Source: Rotaria macrura (taxonomy: Eukaryota; Rotifera; Eurotatoria; Philodinida; Philodinidae). Taken from it: a stretch of DNA of 64,000 bases. A program made the position numbers and the translations under genes. Each line of letters opens with the position of its first letter. The first letter of the stretch is position 1. Positions 25,201 to 37,166 of this stretch are shown here, in pieces. The notes beneath the pieces were generated by a model. That model was not told the origin of the DNA and ran no database searches. It was given only the letters and a program-made list of their open reading frames with translations. The stretch is taken from positions 62,001 to 126,000 of the forward strand of contig OENT01000110.1 of NCBI GenBank assembly GCA_900239685.1, given 5' to 3'.

Positions 25201-27246
25201 GACGAACTGTAGGGGTACCACATATTCCACAGGCAAATTCTGTTGAAGACATCAGTTTGTTTCAGGTCTGAATGTTTTCACTGAATTTCTGGCCGGATTA
25301 GTTATGCCTGGTGATCCAATTGCAAATATGACATTTAAAACATTCGGATGTATAACAGAGATACAAGCATTGCTGTTTCTATCAGATTTAAAACTCGGGC
25401 ACTATATGAAAGTAAGGGTCGATAAAAGGAATCAAAACACACAAAATTGCATCGTTTTGTCTTTCAGATACCCCCTCGAATCATGTTTACTGTGCAGATA
25501 GTTGCCACCATCGTTGCTTGCATTGTAAATTTTTCAACTACTGTATATCTCATGAATACAATTCCGAAGTTTTGCACACCGGAAAGTATTGAATGGAGTT
25601 GTCCACAAGTGAATGTTTTCTTCTCGGCTTCAACCATATGGGGTGCTCTAGGTAACTAAGATTTATATGAGTTCTATGATAATAATATTAAAAATATGAA
25701 TATGTCCGTCCAATTAGAGTACTACACGAGTACAATTTTTCGTATCCGCTCCAGCTTCGTAACCGTTAATGTCGTAGGCAGCCTGCCGTTTTCAGTACTC
25801 TTCTTCCAATAATAACATTTTAGTAAAATTTATACAGCATTAACACGGAAGTGTTTATGCATGTCCGTTTACGAACTGATTTTAATATTCAACTGTAAAA
25901 TTTAGTTGCTTCAATTTGATCGAAATCCATCAGATGTCAAGAAGCATTATAAATATTAATATTTAGATCTATTATAAGTTCTATAATATTCTTATTCATT
26001 TTCGTGGATGGATTTAGAATTTGAATACTATTTGAAACTGAATTTCCTCGACAACTACTTGTAGACACTCATCCATCACAGAACAACATGGGAACAATCA
26101 CTAAATAAACAGAGTAGCATCATCTAACAGTTCACCGATCGGAAATTTGCTGTCAGTCCACGATTTCTATGCATAATCAAGAACTAAAATTAGTTAATCT
26201 GAAAATGCATTGAAATATTGTACACACCTATATGTATGTTAATTGTTTCGTCTTTATAATACCATGTCTATTCGTATATGTTTTCCCTATCGTCTTCTAA
26301 CGCTTATTTATTCGTTTTTTTTGACATATTTTGCGTTAAGTTATTTTCACCGTCTATGCCAGTGTATTATAAGTCCAAGTTTTTAAGTTTTTCGCTTTGA
26401 CTCCTGAAACGTTTATCAGCATGTCATTCAAACACTCAATGCAGATTACTTTCATGAATTCAAAATGGTTCTACTTTTTTATTCATACTACTAATCGACA
26501 GTAGCGACCATCAATCGTTATAGTGACATGAGAGAGCAGTAATTCAAGACATGAATTTGAGAGCATAGGAATAAAATAACGAAGATCTTTTCTCTATAAT
26601 CTTCTATAGTATTTCTTGAGTTGCTTATAAGTACTTCAATATTGCTCTCAACTAAGTTTATTGGTTTTACATAGACACATAATCCATGAGTGTAGAATAG
26701 CTCTAAGTGAAAATCATTCATTTTCAGCATCTCTATTGAACTTATAATGACAATGAATGAGTCGGAAATTTCTCATCCATCTTCCTAGGTCCAATGAAAA
26801 TGTTTGGCCCTCAATCGATCTACTGGCCCATTCTCTTCGGTTTTCTCATCGGTGCAATACTACCAGTGCCTGTTTGGCTCCTCCGCAAAAAGTATCCAAA
26901 TGTTCAATGGCTTGAATACGTACATTTTCCAGTCCTTCTTTCAGCTACTGGTTCGATACCACCAGCACCACCTGGTGAATATCCTTCATGGTTCTTCGTC
27001 GGCTTTCTGTTCAACTTTGTATTGTTCCGTTACGCTCATGCATGGTGGAAAAAGTACGCATTTGTATTTTCGGCTGCAATGGACTGCGGTGTAGTCGCTT
27101 GTGCACTCGTGATCTTTTTTGCTTTACAAAACAACAATATTTACTTTCCGGCATGGTGGGGAACTGGTGGAGTTACTGGTGATAGTTGTCCATTAGCAAG
27201 TGCTAACTTTTCTGGTGCCATACCAAGCTACAAGCCTTCGTTTTGA
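22295..27246 (+). CDS. OPT-family oligopeptide transporter
   Basis: Ten exons: 22295-22741, 22791-23290, 23341-23540, 23593-23685, 23752-23851, 23920-24005, 24051-24140, 25266-25411, 25468-25651 and 26789-27246, in phase, 767 aa. A polar cytosolic N-terminus of about 60 residues is followed by a dozen or more hydrophobic segments. Hallmarks of the peptide-transporting OPT clade are plain: NPGPFSIKEH in exon 1, NYVLALLFVMSSQILGYGMAG in part in exon 2, DLKLGHYMK-IPPR across exons 8-9, and WNEYD-like loops. The family carries tetra- and pentapeptides, glutathione or metal chelates across membranes with protons; the substrate here is unknown. OPT genes are characteristic of fungi, plants and prokaryotes and are not part of the ordinary animal repertoire, so horizontal acquisition is likely. 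Its introns match the host's, so it is domesticated. Introns 7 and 9 are about 1.1 kb; intron 7 holds a TIR element. Intron 6 is only 45 nt and in frame without stops, so its retention would still read through. Confidence 0.93.
24151..25221. mobile_element. Non-autonomous inverted-repeat element in OPT intron 7
   Basis: The left end (24151-24192, TTGGTGACCACGCTCATTTC then GTCCACTTGCAATTCGTCCC) matches the reverse complement of the right end (25182-25221) over about 40 bases, sharing TTCGTCC and the inner block TTCGTCCCAA. ATAT borders both sides and could be the target duplication, although it is too short to be sure in this AT-rich DNA. The element is about 1.07 kb and has no transposase-like frame. 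It fills nearly the whole intron, leaving donor and acceptor intact. Its centre (about 24830-24990) is rich in CGGAT/ATCCG words unlike the flanks. Confidence 0.7.
25652..26788 (+). other. OPT intron 9 (1.1 kb)
   Basis: The donor GTAACT follows CTAG and the acceptor CCTAG precedes GTCCAATG, joining Gly-Pro-Met-Lys-Met-Phe-Gly. Nothing inside was recognised: no inverted-repeat ends, no coding exon. Its length is close to that of intron 7, but I saw no shared ends. Confidence 0.65.
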
Positions 27247-30200
27247 TCGTTGATCACTTTCTTTTTATTCTCATTATAAAAATTATAGACTCTATTCAAG
27301 CCTTTTGTTTGTTGTCTTGTGAGTTTAATTTGTACCGATTGAAAAGCTAGTCACACGATTGAGAAAAAGAATCTAGAGTATGAACACATCATAGATTCAC
27401 ATGATTGTATAAATATCATTTCAAATTTTGGTTCTTGGAAACAATAGTTATAAACTAACGAATATTTGTCAATCATCGAATTGTCGACATCATGCGCATG
27501 TTTCCAAATAAATGGTTCACTGTTACTGGAAACAGGACTGATCAATTTGTGGTTGCCTAATTATTTTCTTTTTTACATAGTACAACCATAAATAAAGAAC
27601 GAAAAAGACTGTGAACAATAGGTGAAGTCAGTTACAACTCACTACAGATTAAAGAATTGATGGATATGATGGTAAATTTACAAATACTCATCAAAATCAA
27701 TTTCCTCTTTAATTCAACATGATTTTAGTCTCAGTTCACATTTTCATTTATTGATGCGTAGCGTACCGATCTATGGAATGAATGGTACATTAGACAAAGC
27801 AGCTGAATGATTCTCATAAGAAATAATTTTTGATTCCATGCAGACGATCATCCCTTATTGATCCTAAAATTACAGTAATATCAATCGTTTGTCGTGTGAG
27901 AAAGATTATGACCTGAAGGTCATCTACTTATCATCAAAAGTCAATGTGCCTAAAACATAATGAACATGTGATAACATAAGATTAGTAGTATCATACGAAT
28001 TCATTAGCTTCTATATGATAATTAAGCTAAAATAGTGGCATTTTGTTTCGTAAGCGAAAAGTAAAGTCCGATTTTTTATGTAAAGCAAAGATGATGAGTC
28101 TGACCTCCGATTTGTAATTTAATATTAGTCTTCATTGGGTTTGTTGGCCGATCACAGAAATATCAATGGACCATTAATCATTTTTTTCACAGGGTGAAAT
28201 CAAACGATTAAGTCAGAAATCAAAAGCAGGTTTCGATTTTCTACTGTCCACAACACTAGAGAGAAAATAAATATAAACTATGACTAAATGCGTATATATA
28301 TATTTTTTTCGAGTCGAGGTTTTCATTAACATGAGACTGATATTCGAGAATTGCTGTTTAGAAGCTTAATTTCCATTGTTTTACAAACTACGCTATGACG
28401 AACGTACCATACGTAATTGATGCATTGCATATGATGTGGTCTTTAATTAAGTTTTGAAGAGAGAGCAAATAAAGAATATTTCTTTACTGTACATCATGAG
28501 AAACAGATAGCTGTATGCTCGTCATTGATGACTTTCGGGTGAACCTCTAAGAATGACATCATTGTTCAATGAAGCATTAGTAGACATTGTTATACGAGGC
28601 GGTGCCTATTTTGGTCGAGTTTGATTAGTGATGTAACAGTGAACACGTAGGTCAATCTAAGCATTGATCGATTGAACACTGTAGCAGTGATGTTGAAATA
28701 CTTATTCTAATTAGTACTTACACTGGTACTGCATTACAAAAAAGAGACAGGGTACAAGACACGCTAAAAAGTACTATCATTTTCAACAAATTTCTCTAAA
28801 TAGTATTGTTTTATCTTCGTCGATTTCGTGGTGGATTTCTTACAAACTAAATGAAATGTGAAGAAACAGAATGAGAACGATTGCTGCTACTTGATTGCAT
28901 CGAAATTCTTCAGTGAAAATAGACTCTCCAAGAACGATATATCTCATTCAATTAAAAAAAAACATTGGAAACTGAAAGACATTTATTTCCAATGAGTGAT
29001 CTAGTGTGATCAGTAAGGTAATATGATACAGCGACAGGTTTTCAAATTCAAGCGTTGCGAAAGAATCATCTTCACAATTGCTTCCTTGATTTTAGCATGG
29101 ATCTACCTTTTGCATTAGTTCTGTTTCATTTCAAATTGTGTGACTAACAATAGCAAAACCATAAGAAACATATTGAAGTTCAGACACGTAAAAGTGTAGT
29201 AGGTAGTTTTCAATCTGATTGAACGGATTTCGATCAAGATTAGTTTTTCGAAGCTACTTATTGAATATGACTAAACGTTAAAGAAGCATGTCGACGAAGC
29301 AACTCTTTGCTGAGGGGATTTCTAAATGTTGTTTTGTATATAGAGTTTGTTTTCAAATGTGTCGTCTATTCTTCAATGTTGCTTTTCAAGTAATGATACG
29401 CGACGTAGTTAGTAGCATCAATTTATAGGTTTAAGGGAGGTTTTTTAGAGAATAACAACGAGTACATGAAATCATTATTGATCAACTCCTTCGATCTTCT
29501 TTTGAATTGATAAAAAATGAGGTAGTCAATAGTTAAAATGTAATTCGTATAAAAACTATCTATCGAACTTCTCAATATTGCACTGAGGACATTTACGATA
29601 GGAAAAGTTCTGTAAAATTATCTCAGTGATCGTAATTATATAATTATAGTCTCATCATCTTTTTTCAGAATTGTAGTTTTTCTTTTACTAGGTGCGTGAT
29701 GTTTAAAATGCAAGCAATGATAAGACGTAGACTGGAAATTCTTCTGTTTATTCGCAACTGGAAATTTTCGAAAAACTAATCAACGCACGCATATCCTTCT
29801 CTCGATGTTACCTGTTAAAACGCATGATTGCATGAATACAGCTATAAAATACTTCATCAATTTGTCAGTTCTATGTTATCTCAGTAATTTTCATCTGTAG
29901 TCCCAGACTCGCGAGCTGTAATTTCATGAAAATATGAACGTTTACCATGTATACTTGTCAAAAATTATTTGTTCTTTTCCGAATTCTGTTCTATCATCTC
30001 ACATGTTCATGTCTTTTTGTCTTATAGGGGTGTATACGTGTATTGTATATTATATAGATGTCATTTTTCTAAATTAGCATGATCGTGTTTGTTTATTAAG
30101 ACTATATCTAAATGCTTTAGTCATATACGTATCTCAATTCTGTTTTAATAGTTTTCACATCTGTCGTCCGTTGATTGGTAGATTCTCAAGAGAAACGAGG

Positions 30201-30873
30201 AAAATTTCCATTTTTGTTTTCACTTTTATTTGAACTGAATACAATATTTACTATTCTCCTTTCAACGTGAGAATAAAAATGTTCTCATTTCAATGAAAAA
30301 TTTCGCTATTATATTGTTCATATGTATCGTATGCGTGTATATGAATATGGAAGTTCTACAATCATAAATTACTTATATACTGCATCGACATCAACTACTT
30401 GTAATGATTCAATTTCAAAATTGATATTTAAACGCTTGAAAAAAAATCAAAAACTTTTATCAAATCATAAAATAATCTATTTTAAAAACCATATTAATGA
30501 CTCTTATTTATTCGAAATGAATCGGATACTGTACAAAAAGGTTTTATTACGCTAGCTATCATTTTCGTCTAAGTCAGCTCGTTTAGATATATTTATTGTT
30601 GCTGATGACATATGATGAATTTCTTTTGATTTTATTGTTTACAAAAACGTATTTTCTTTTTCCTATTGCACAGGAAGATGCACATGTTTTCGATGAAGGT
30701 CTTTCGTTTTCTCAATTGTAAGTCATTCGTCGGGTGTGCTTCTATCATCGGCATCAAATATCAAAGTGCAAAATATAACATATAAATGATAATCGTGAAT
30801 CAAAATAACAACAAACAACACTACATATGTCATCGATTGATTTTCTTTTTTCATTTCATTCCCTTCGATCATC
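27247..30873. other. Gene-free stretch between OPT and the unknown secreted protein
   Basis: About 3.6 kb. It carries a short TA-rich tract at about 28291-28305. Short open runs (for example 27351-27545 and 30322-30555) lack splice context and protein features. I see no element with definable ends. Confidence 0.45.
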
Positions 30874-33800
30874 ATGTTCCAACAATTGACATTCGTAGTG
30901 CAATGTTTTATGTTGATCGTTTTTACATCAAGTTCACCACTAAGAAGGCCGATATCAAAATTCACGACAAATAGTACGTGTTGTCTATTATCTAAATTAA
31001 ATATTAATGCAACACGTGCGAATCATGGTCGAGAATTTTTTGCAAAATTAATTCTCAATAACGATTCGTATAAAGATGTTAATGAAGATAATATTTGTTC
31101 ATTGATGCATTTTTTTATGCAAGAAGCCGTACTTAATGGACAACCAATAACGTTTTCTAGAGGTTTGCATAGTAAATATTTTTTTTTAGTATTAGTTGTT
31201 CTTTTATCAAACAGGTATGTTTGTTCTATACGATTCAACGAAACAATTCTTTAAGCATTTAATGATGGCCAAAGATGCGCAAGAACATGGCAGTGAAGAA
31301 CATCGTTCAGGCTATCTCAAGCGTATAAAACATTTTGCAATAAGTTCAATTAAATCATTATTTCATGTGAAAAAATTAAATGAATCAGTGCCACACGCAT
31401 TTATCTATGTTCGCGGTGATGAATCTTCACATTTTCGTGAGCGTGCACATTCAGGAAAACATCGAAAAAAACTTTATCCTGCCTAGTATATTGACTTCGT
31501 TTTCTTTCGAAGTATAAATACAACATGAATCTTTTTTTTTCATTTTAGTGGAATGGACGTTAAACATGGATGTATGCCGAATGATTTCGGTCATATTTTA
31601 TTTGGACAATTAAAAGATTTGTATGAAAATACAACGGATCCTTATTATGGTGATAGAATCTATATTAAACCAGAAGAATTCGGTCTTCAAAAATTTAAAC
31701 ATTATCTTGGACGTAAGTTCTAGTAGTTTGTCTAATAGAAATGTGACGATGATCAACTACTGAATAGACTTTAGATTGTATTCAGTTTCACTCTTTTAAA
31801 AACCATTAATGAAAGAAATCTTTTCATTTTATCATACGTTGAATAGTTTGAGAGTCGACAAGTTCTGCACTAGTGTAATCATCGTGCAAAATCATTACTT
31901 CAGTCGTATTCTAGAAATTCATTACTCATGTTGTCGATAGTTATCAATCGGGTTCTAACGATTAAGTATGGGATTAGTCACGAGATTGTCTTCTCGAATT
32001 TCTAATCTATCATGGACTATGTTAACCGTTGTCTTGAATTAAATCGAAATTCAACTAATTGTACCTTCTGCTATTGCATTCACATTAGTCTTTCTAAAAA
32101 TGTATTGTTTTCGGTTGATTTTTTTGAAAGATCGAAAATTGTTTTTCGAAACGGCCTCGATGTCCTCATCTTTCATTTTGACATGACTTTCGTTTGATTT
32201 TGCCTTCTTTGGATTATTAGAATAGATTAACAGAAACGTAGTGATTCTTCCATGGAGAAATAAAAGGATAGGCAATCACGAAAGATTATTTCCGATGTAA
32301 TATTTCGTGTCAAATGACAAAGTGTTTTTATTTCAGAGTGACAATTTTTATATAACTGTGTGCTGTTAACGAGTGAGGCAAGAAGGTTCAAATAAGTATT
32401 GGCATGATAGATGGGTTAATGGAATGTTCCACGTAGAATTTAAATCAGTCGCTGAATGATTATTAACATATCAAAAATAAAACAGCTTTCGCATAGAATA
32501 CAGCAAAATTACTGTCTGGTCCTATGATGTCACACCATCTCAATTTACAAGATATAAAACTCTTTTTACAGAGATCTTTTCTTTCATGCAAGCTCGACAT
32601 ACGAATAGATTCTTTTCTTCAGACAAAAATAGTTCACCTTATTTCACATAGAGTGCTAATATCATAAATAATTACGTTGAGTCTCCCTAATACATTAAGG
32701 AGCAGACTATTCCTTGCAGACACCATCTATTTTCTCTTTACACAGAGCGTTGTACTCGAAGGCATTTCTCATTATCGATCATTGACTGGCAAACACATTT
32801 TCATCTATTTGTGATGCTTATGAGAGAAATCCTTCGAAGGATTAATCGTTTTGAAATCGAGATTATGTGCATCACGTAGGCTCTGATGAATGATAAATAT
32901 TTCTGAAAACAAAAATGGTAACTCGTCGTTGTTTGAAAGGAAAATATCGTTTTTTGATGACCTTTTTTCTCAAATTAATGCTTTGACATTTCTCAACGGC
33001 ATCGTAAAATGTCATGTTCGAATTTCGACATGAAATTAATATTGAACACAAATAGTTGACTTTGAAATTGCGATGTTATTTTTCGCCTGTTTCTATTCTG
33101 AAACAGAAATAATATGGAATGTGACATCGTGCAGAAAATTGATAAAAGACACTGCTTAATTATCACCGTACTCAACGGTATGCCGAGGGAAAACATCTTT
33201 AACTTTCATTTTAAATAGATTTCTGCGAGATTGTGTCCCAACAGAAATGTTCAAGCTGAACTTGTCAATCTAGTTTGTCTCTTTGTTTCAAAGGGGTACA
33301 CAGCAGTCCACTTAAAATTTGTCGTCGCACAACTCTATTTATACCTTAATCATCTGAGAACATCCATCTACTTGAAGGTTTTATCATTCATTAGAGTTTG
33401 CATGATGCGTACAATCCAAGTTGAAAAGTAATTAATCTGTTAGAGGTCTTCCCTGCTTTTCGCAAACAAGATTGATCGTTGATGCAGTCAAGTCTATTGA
33501 CATTTTCTATCGTTCTATTACTAATATTCTTTTTTTATCATTAGATTCCGGAAAATATTTAACACACATTTCACGTCGTATAATATGTAAAATTGAAAAA
33601 TTTCAAGGTTCAAAGATTTGTTCCAAAGATGAAGCGTTTCGTGAAAATACAGATGGACGATTAACACAGAAATGGAATCAAATCTTATCAACAATACTAA
33701 TTATAACAAACGAAGAAAGAAATGCTTTGCTCTTGAAAGCATCAAAAGAAGGCATTCATGAAATTTATCGTCAAACTTTAAAATTTGCCAATGATTATGT

Positions 33801-34005
33801 TCTAGTTCGTGATTTTCGAAAAGAATTAGAAAATATATATGGTCATGATACACGATCACGAAAAGGAAATGAAATCATTTTTATAACTGAGCAATTGCTA
33901 AGTAGTACAATATCATGTGAACCAATTACATTGCCAAGTAACTTAAATCATTATAAACAATGTCCAAGGCAAAATAGGAGCACGATAAATAGCGTGTTCA
34001 ATTAG
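30874..34005 (+). CDS. Predicted secreted protein of unknown family
   Basis: Four exons (30874-31162, 31215-31485, 31549-31712, 33545-34005) join in phase to 394 aa; intron 3 is 1.8 kb. The N-terminus MFQQLTFVVQCFMLIVFTSS is a clear signal peptide. The mature chain is basic and rich in Lys, His and Arg, with no membrane helix. Distinctive segments are FIYVRGDESSHFRER, KHGCMPNDFGHILFG and DRIYIKPEEFGLQKFKHYLG. Paired Cys residues occur at the start of the mature part and in the C-terminal half. Clustered charged residues and the conserved-looking GD-RIYIKPEEFG core suggest an enzymatic or binding domain, but I cannot name one. The core recalls, only loosely, bacterial effector-like proteins, so a foreign origin is possible but untested. 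An AATAAA lies about 100 bases after the stop. Confidence 0.72.
31713..33544 (+). other. Intron 3 of the unknown secreted protein gene (1.8 kb)
   Basis: The donor GTAAGT follows CTTGGAC and the acceptor ATTAG precedes ATTCCGG, joining Leu-Gly-His-Ser-Gly in frame. Open runs inside are short and lack family features. No repeat with definable ends was seen. Confidence 0.6.
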
Positions 34006-35138
34006 TTTAAAACTAGCAATCAGCATGCATGGTTTCTTTTCATGTCTATAATTGTCTCTAACTTTTTGTTTTTATCGTCGCAGGAAAAAAAGGAAAACTA
34101 ATACTTAAAAATAAAAATACATGATCAGAAGAATGTATTCTTCTATTTTTATACAGTAATTATCAGTCGAACGAATCCATTTATGTAGAAAATTTCCTAT
34201 TCAATATTCTATTCATGATGTATTTAAATGTGTTTGAATGTCGAACACATTAGTTTAACGGGTTAAGTTATGTCAACGTTCCTTGTTCTTTTTACAAGAG
34301 AGAAAAACGATCGTCGTTGAATCTTTTCATAAAAGCACACTATACACTCTCTCCCTCTATTCATGATATAGATAGTCTTTCATCTTATTTTTCTATCATC
34401 TAACAAAGGAACCTATTTCAAAAGAAACTCACTGATTACTCTTCTTCGATGAAAAACAAAACGAGCGGCTATTCAAACTTTCACATCACTCAAAATCTTT
34501 ATGTCACAAAACGACACATAGTAGAGTGTTGAAATAATTTTGCTTCGTGTTTCTTTTCTTCTAGTCTCCAATTAACAAGTTCTTGAGTATTCATTTATGG
34601 AAAAAAAATGTCAAGTTTCATGATTGATTATCCAATCTTTTCTATGCATTGACAACAGTCTTCAACATTGTATTGAATCTTGAAACAAATATGTCGAATT
34701 CAAACATGGTTCGTGACGATCATCATTCATGTGTTGGCAACAAAAATATGAATATGAATGAATTTATATATATATAAATATATATGTATTTATCTTTATA
34801 AACTTCACGACGAATCTTTTCTTAATTTATTATCTACAACGATAATAAGAGCGGAAATTCTTTTATTTTCTCTGTTTTTTCTGCTTGTTCTCGTTGGTGG
34901 TCATGTCTTCTCTGTTATTTTTTCCAAGACGAGAACGACAAAATCATACCGCTCATAAAAGATAAAGATCCTGGTATGAGAACAAGCATAAGAGAGAATG
35001 TGTGATGCTAGAAGAAAGAAAAACGGCGAGAGTAAAAGGCACAATGTATTTTAATTACAAAGAAGAAAAAGTTAGAACAAACAACAAATAATAAAAACTA
35101 AACATATACTTGACAAACTCGTTTAACTATATCTCAAC

Positions 35139-35191
35139 ATGGCTAGAATCAATATGCGAGGTCGCAGATGGTCCGATGCTGTCGTTTTCAA
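35139..35191 (+). CDS. Possible alternative first exon of the BAIAP3/UNC13D-like gene
   Basis: An ATG in a good context (CAACATGG) opens a short basic frame, MARINMRGRRWSDAVVF, that runs into a perfect donor (AA|GTAAGT). It ends in phase 2, exactly the phase needed to join exon 2 at 41013, where it would restore Lys-Tyr-Glu-Asn. The main first exon at 39949 ends in the same phase. Two promoters with alternative first exons would explain this; a chance ATG plus donor is the alternative. The implied intron would be about 5.8 kb. Confidence 0.35.
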
Positions 35192-36788
35192 GTAAGTCAA
35201 TCAACGAAATCACTGTTTAATTCAAGGTTAACTGATTTTTTAATGATAATTCGTCAATAAATGTTATAATTTTTATTTTTTAATTTCACTTAAAGAGGCT
35301 TGTTCTCAATTCTGAACATAGAAAAATTACTTGACGATGTTGTAACTTTATCAGAGTAAAACTATTTGATTTTGATTTCGAATTCATCTTTAACTAATAT
35401 TTTTTTGTCACGTAGACAGAATAATTTGGAATGAAAGAAAATTTTTCATTCAACCAATTATTTTTTCTCCTGTTAGTTGAAAGTGACTTTGTGTAATATG
35501 AGTATTTTTGAAAACCTGCAGATGTGTTTTGATGTTTGATCAAAAATAATATATAGTTATAACATCCCCAGCGGCTAACAACCAGTTGAATCTCAGAAGA
35601 TCTTGAGAAGTAACGTCATGTTGTTTCTGAGAATCTGAAAATGCATTTTCTATCTGTAACCATTCGATCAAAGGTATGTCCTGTAACATTGACACATGAA
35701 TGGTTTCATTAGGAATAACTTCGTTTATTATAAGATTATAGAAACAACAGAACTATGTGACAATGTGACAGTTTTTTTACACATGATCTTTTCCGACAGC
35801 AAAATCCGATATCGATTCCTTTTGTGATAGAAAGTACCGAACTATGCACATCGTAATCATCATTCGTAATGAGAAAATCAATATCGTTTACAATATAAAC
35901 TATTCATCAATTTTTCTCATAAAAAAAACAACGAGGAAGCTATTGTGAGTCATCGGATGATGACTCCGTATGTAACTGAATCTTTACTGCTATATTGTTC
36001 GCGTCAGTTCAATGATTGAGCAGATAATGGTGCTTTACAGTATGAGTGACGGATAAAAATTCACATCGAGAGTCAATTCAAAACATCTATTCATATTTAT
36101 ATCAAAGGCAACTGTCATTGTTTAGCAGATGAAGCATATCAGGAAAGAAATTGTATATAAATAGTCATCAATTATATTGACACTAATTTTTTTTAAATGA
36201 CATAGAATGACTAATAGAAAACATTTTGTATGATTAGTTTTTATGTTCGAGCAATGGTTACAATCTTTGAAAAGTAAGCTCAACACGAATATTTGTGTGA
36301 TTTAGTCAGTTGACAAATTGAGATGAACTATCGATTGTTTATCAAATTATTAGCATAAATTTGTTTTGATCGGCCAGTTCTTGTCAATTATTTGTCGGTT
36401 TGAACACTTTTTCAGAAATCTGGATACAGACACTTTTGCTCTATCAATTGGTACAATTTAAAAGCTCGGCCTAAATTTTATCCCTGAGAAAACATACTTT
36501 AAATGATCTGGGTTTTGATTCGTCAGATTATACCTATTGTTTCTCGGTATGAACACGTTTTGGAAAAACAGACTAAATACACAGTTCGATAGAGAAAAAT
36601 TTTCCGTATCGACCCGTACCTGTCGAAAGTTCGGCCTACTTAATTTTTTCGAGAAATCATCATAAATAGTGAATTTGATATTGTTTCGTTTAACTATGCA
36701 TATTTTTTCCGTGCTGATAGCTGACTAATTAAAGTTATTCAAGACAATGTTCGCGTTTGTAAAATGGTTTTTGAAAATATTTCAAAAT

Positions 36789-37166
36789 AAACTTATCGAT
36801 TTCGCTATGTTGCCCAAGCAGACAAACATTTGAAAAAACACATTTACACGTTCAAAGTGGAACGTCGATTGAGTGTCATTAATGCTGCTTTAAAAGAAAG
36901 TAAGAGACGCGTCTTTTACGCATAATTTCACTTTCACAGTATGAGACGGTGAAGAACTTCTGTTTTTCAGCAATGAAGCACATTTTAACGCTGAAAAACA
37001 GGAGTTCTTCGCCATTTTCACATGTTGAAAGTGAAAATTATGCGCAAAAAACGTGTCCCATGTGTTTTTTCAATCAGCGCTAATGACTGACAATTGAGGT
37101 TCCATTTTGAGCATTGAAATGTATTTTTTCAAATGTTTGTCTGCCTAGAATGGGATGAATAAGTTT
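36789..37166. mobile_element. Near-palindromic foldback element (MITE-like)
   Basis: Two arms of about 180 bp (36789-36971 and 36990-37166) are reverse complements with modest divergence around an 18-nt loop. Matching blocks include GCAGACAAACATTTGAAAAAA at the outside (given here in part), GCGCATAATTTTCACTTTCA in the middle and GAAGAACTCCTGTTTTTCAGC next to the loop. It encodes nothing and its transcript would form a long hairpin. Target-site duplications are not clear. The structure fits a foldback MITE. Confidence 0.85.
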
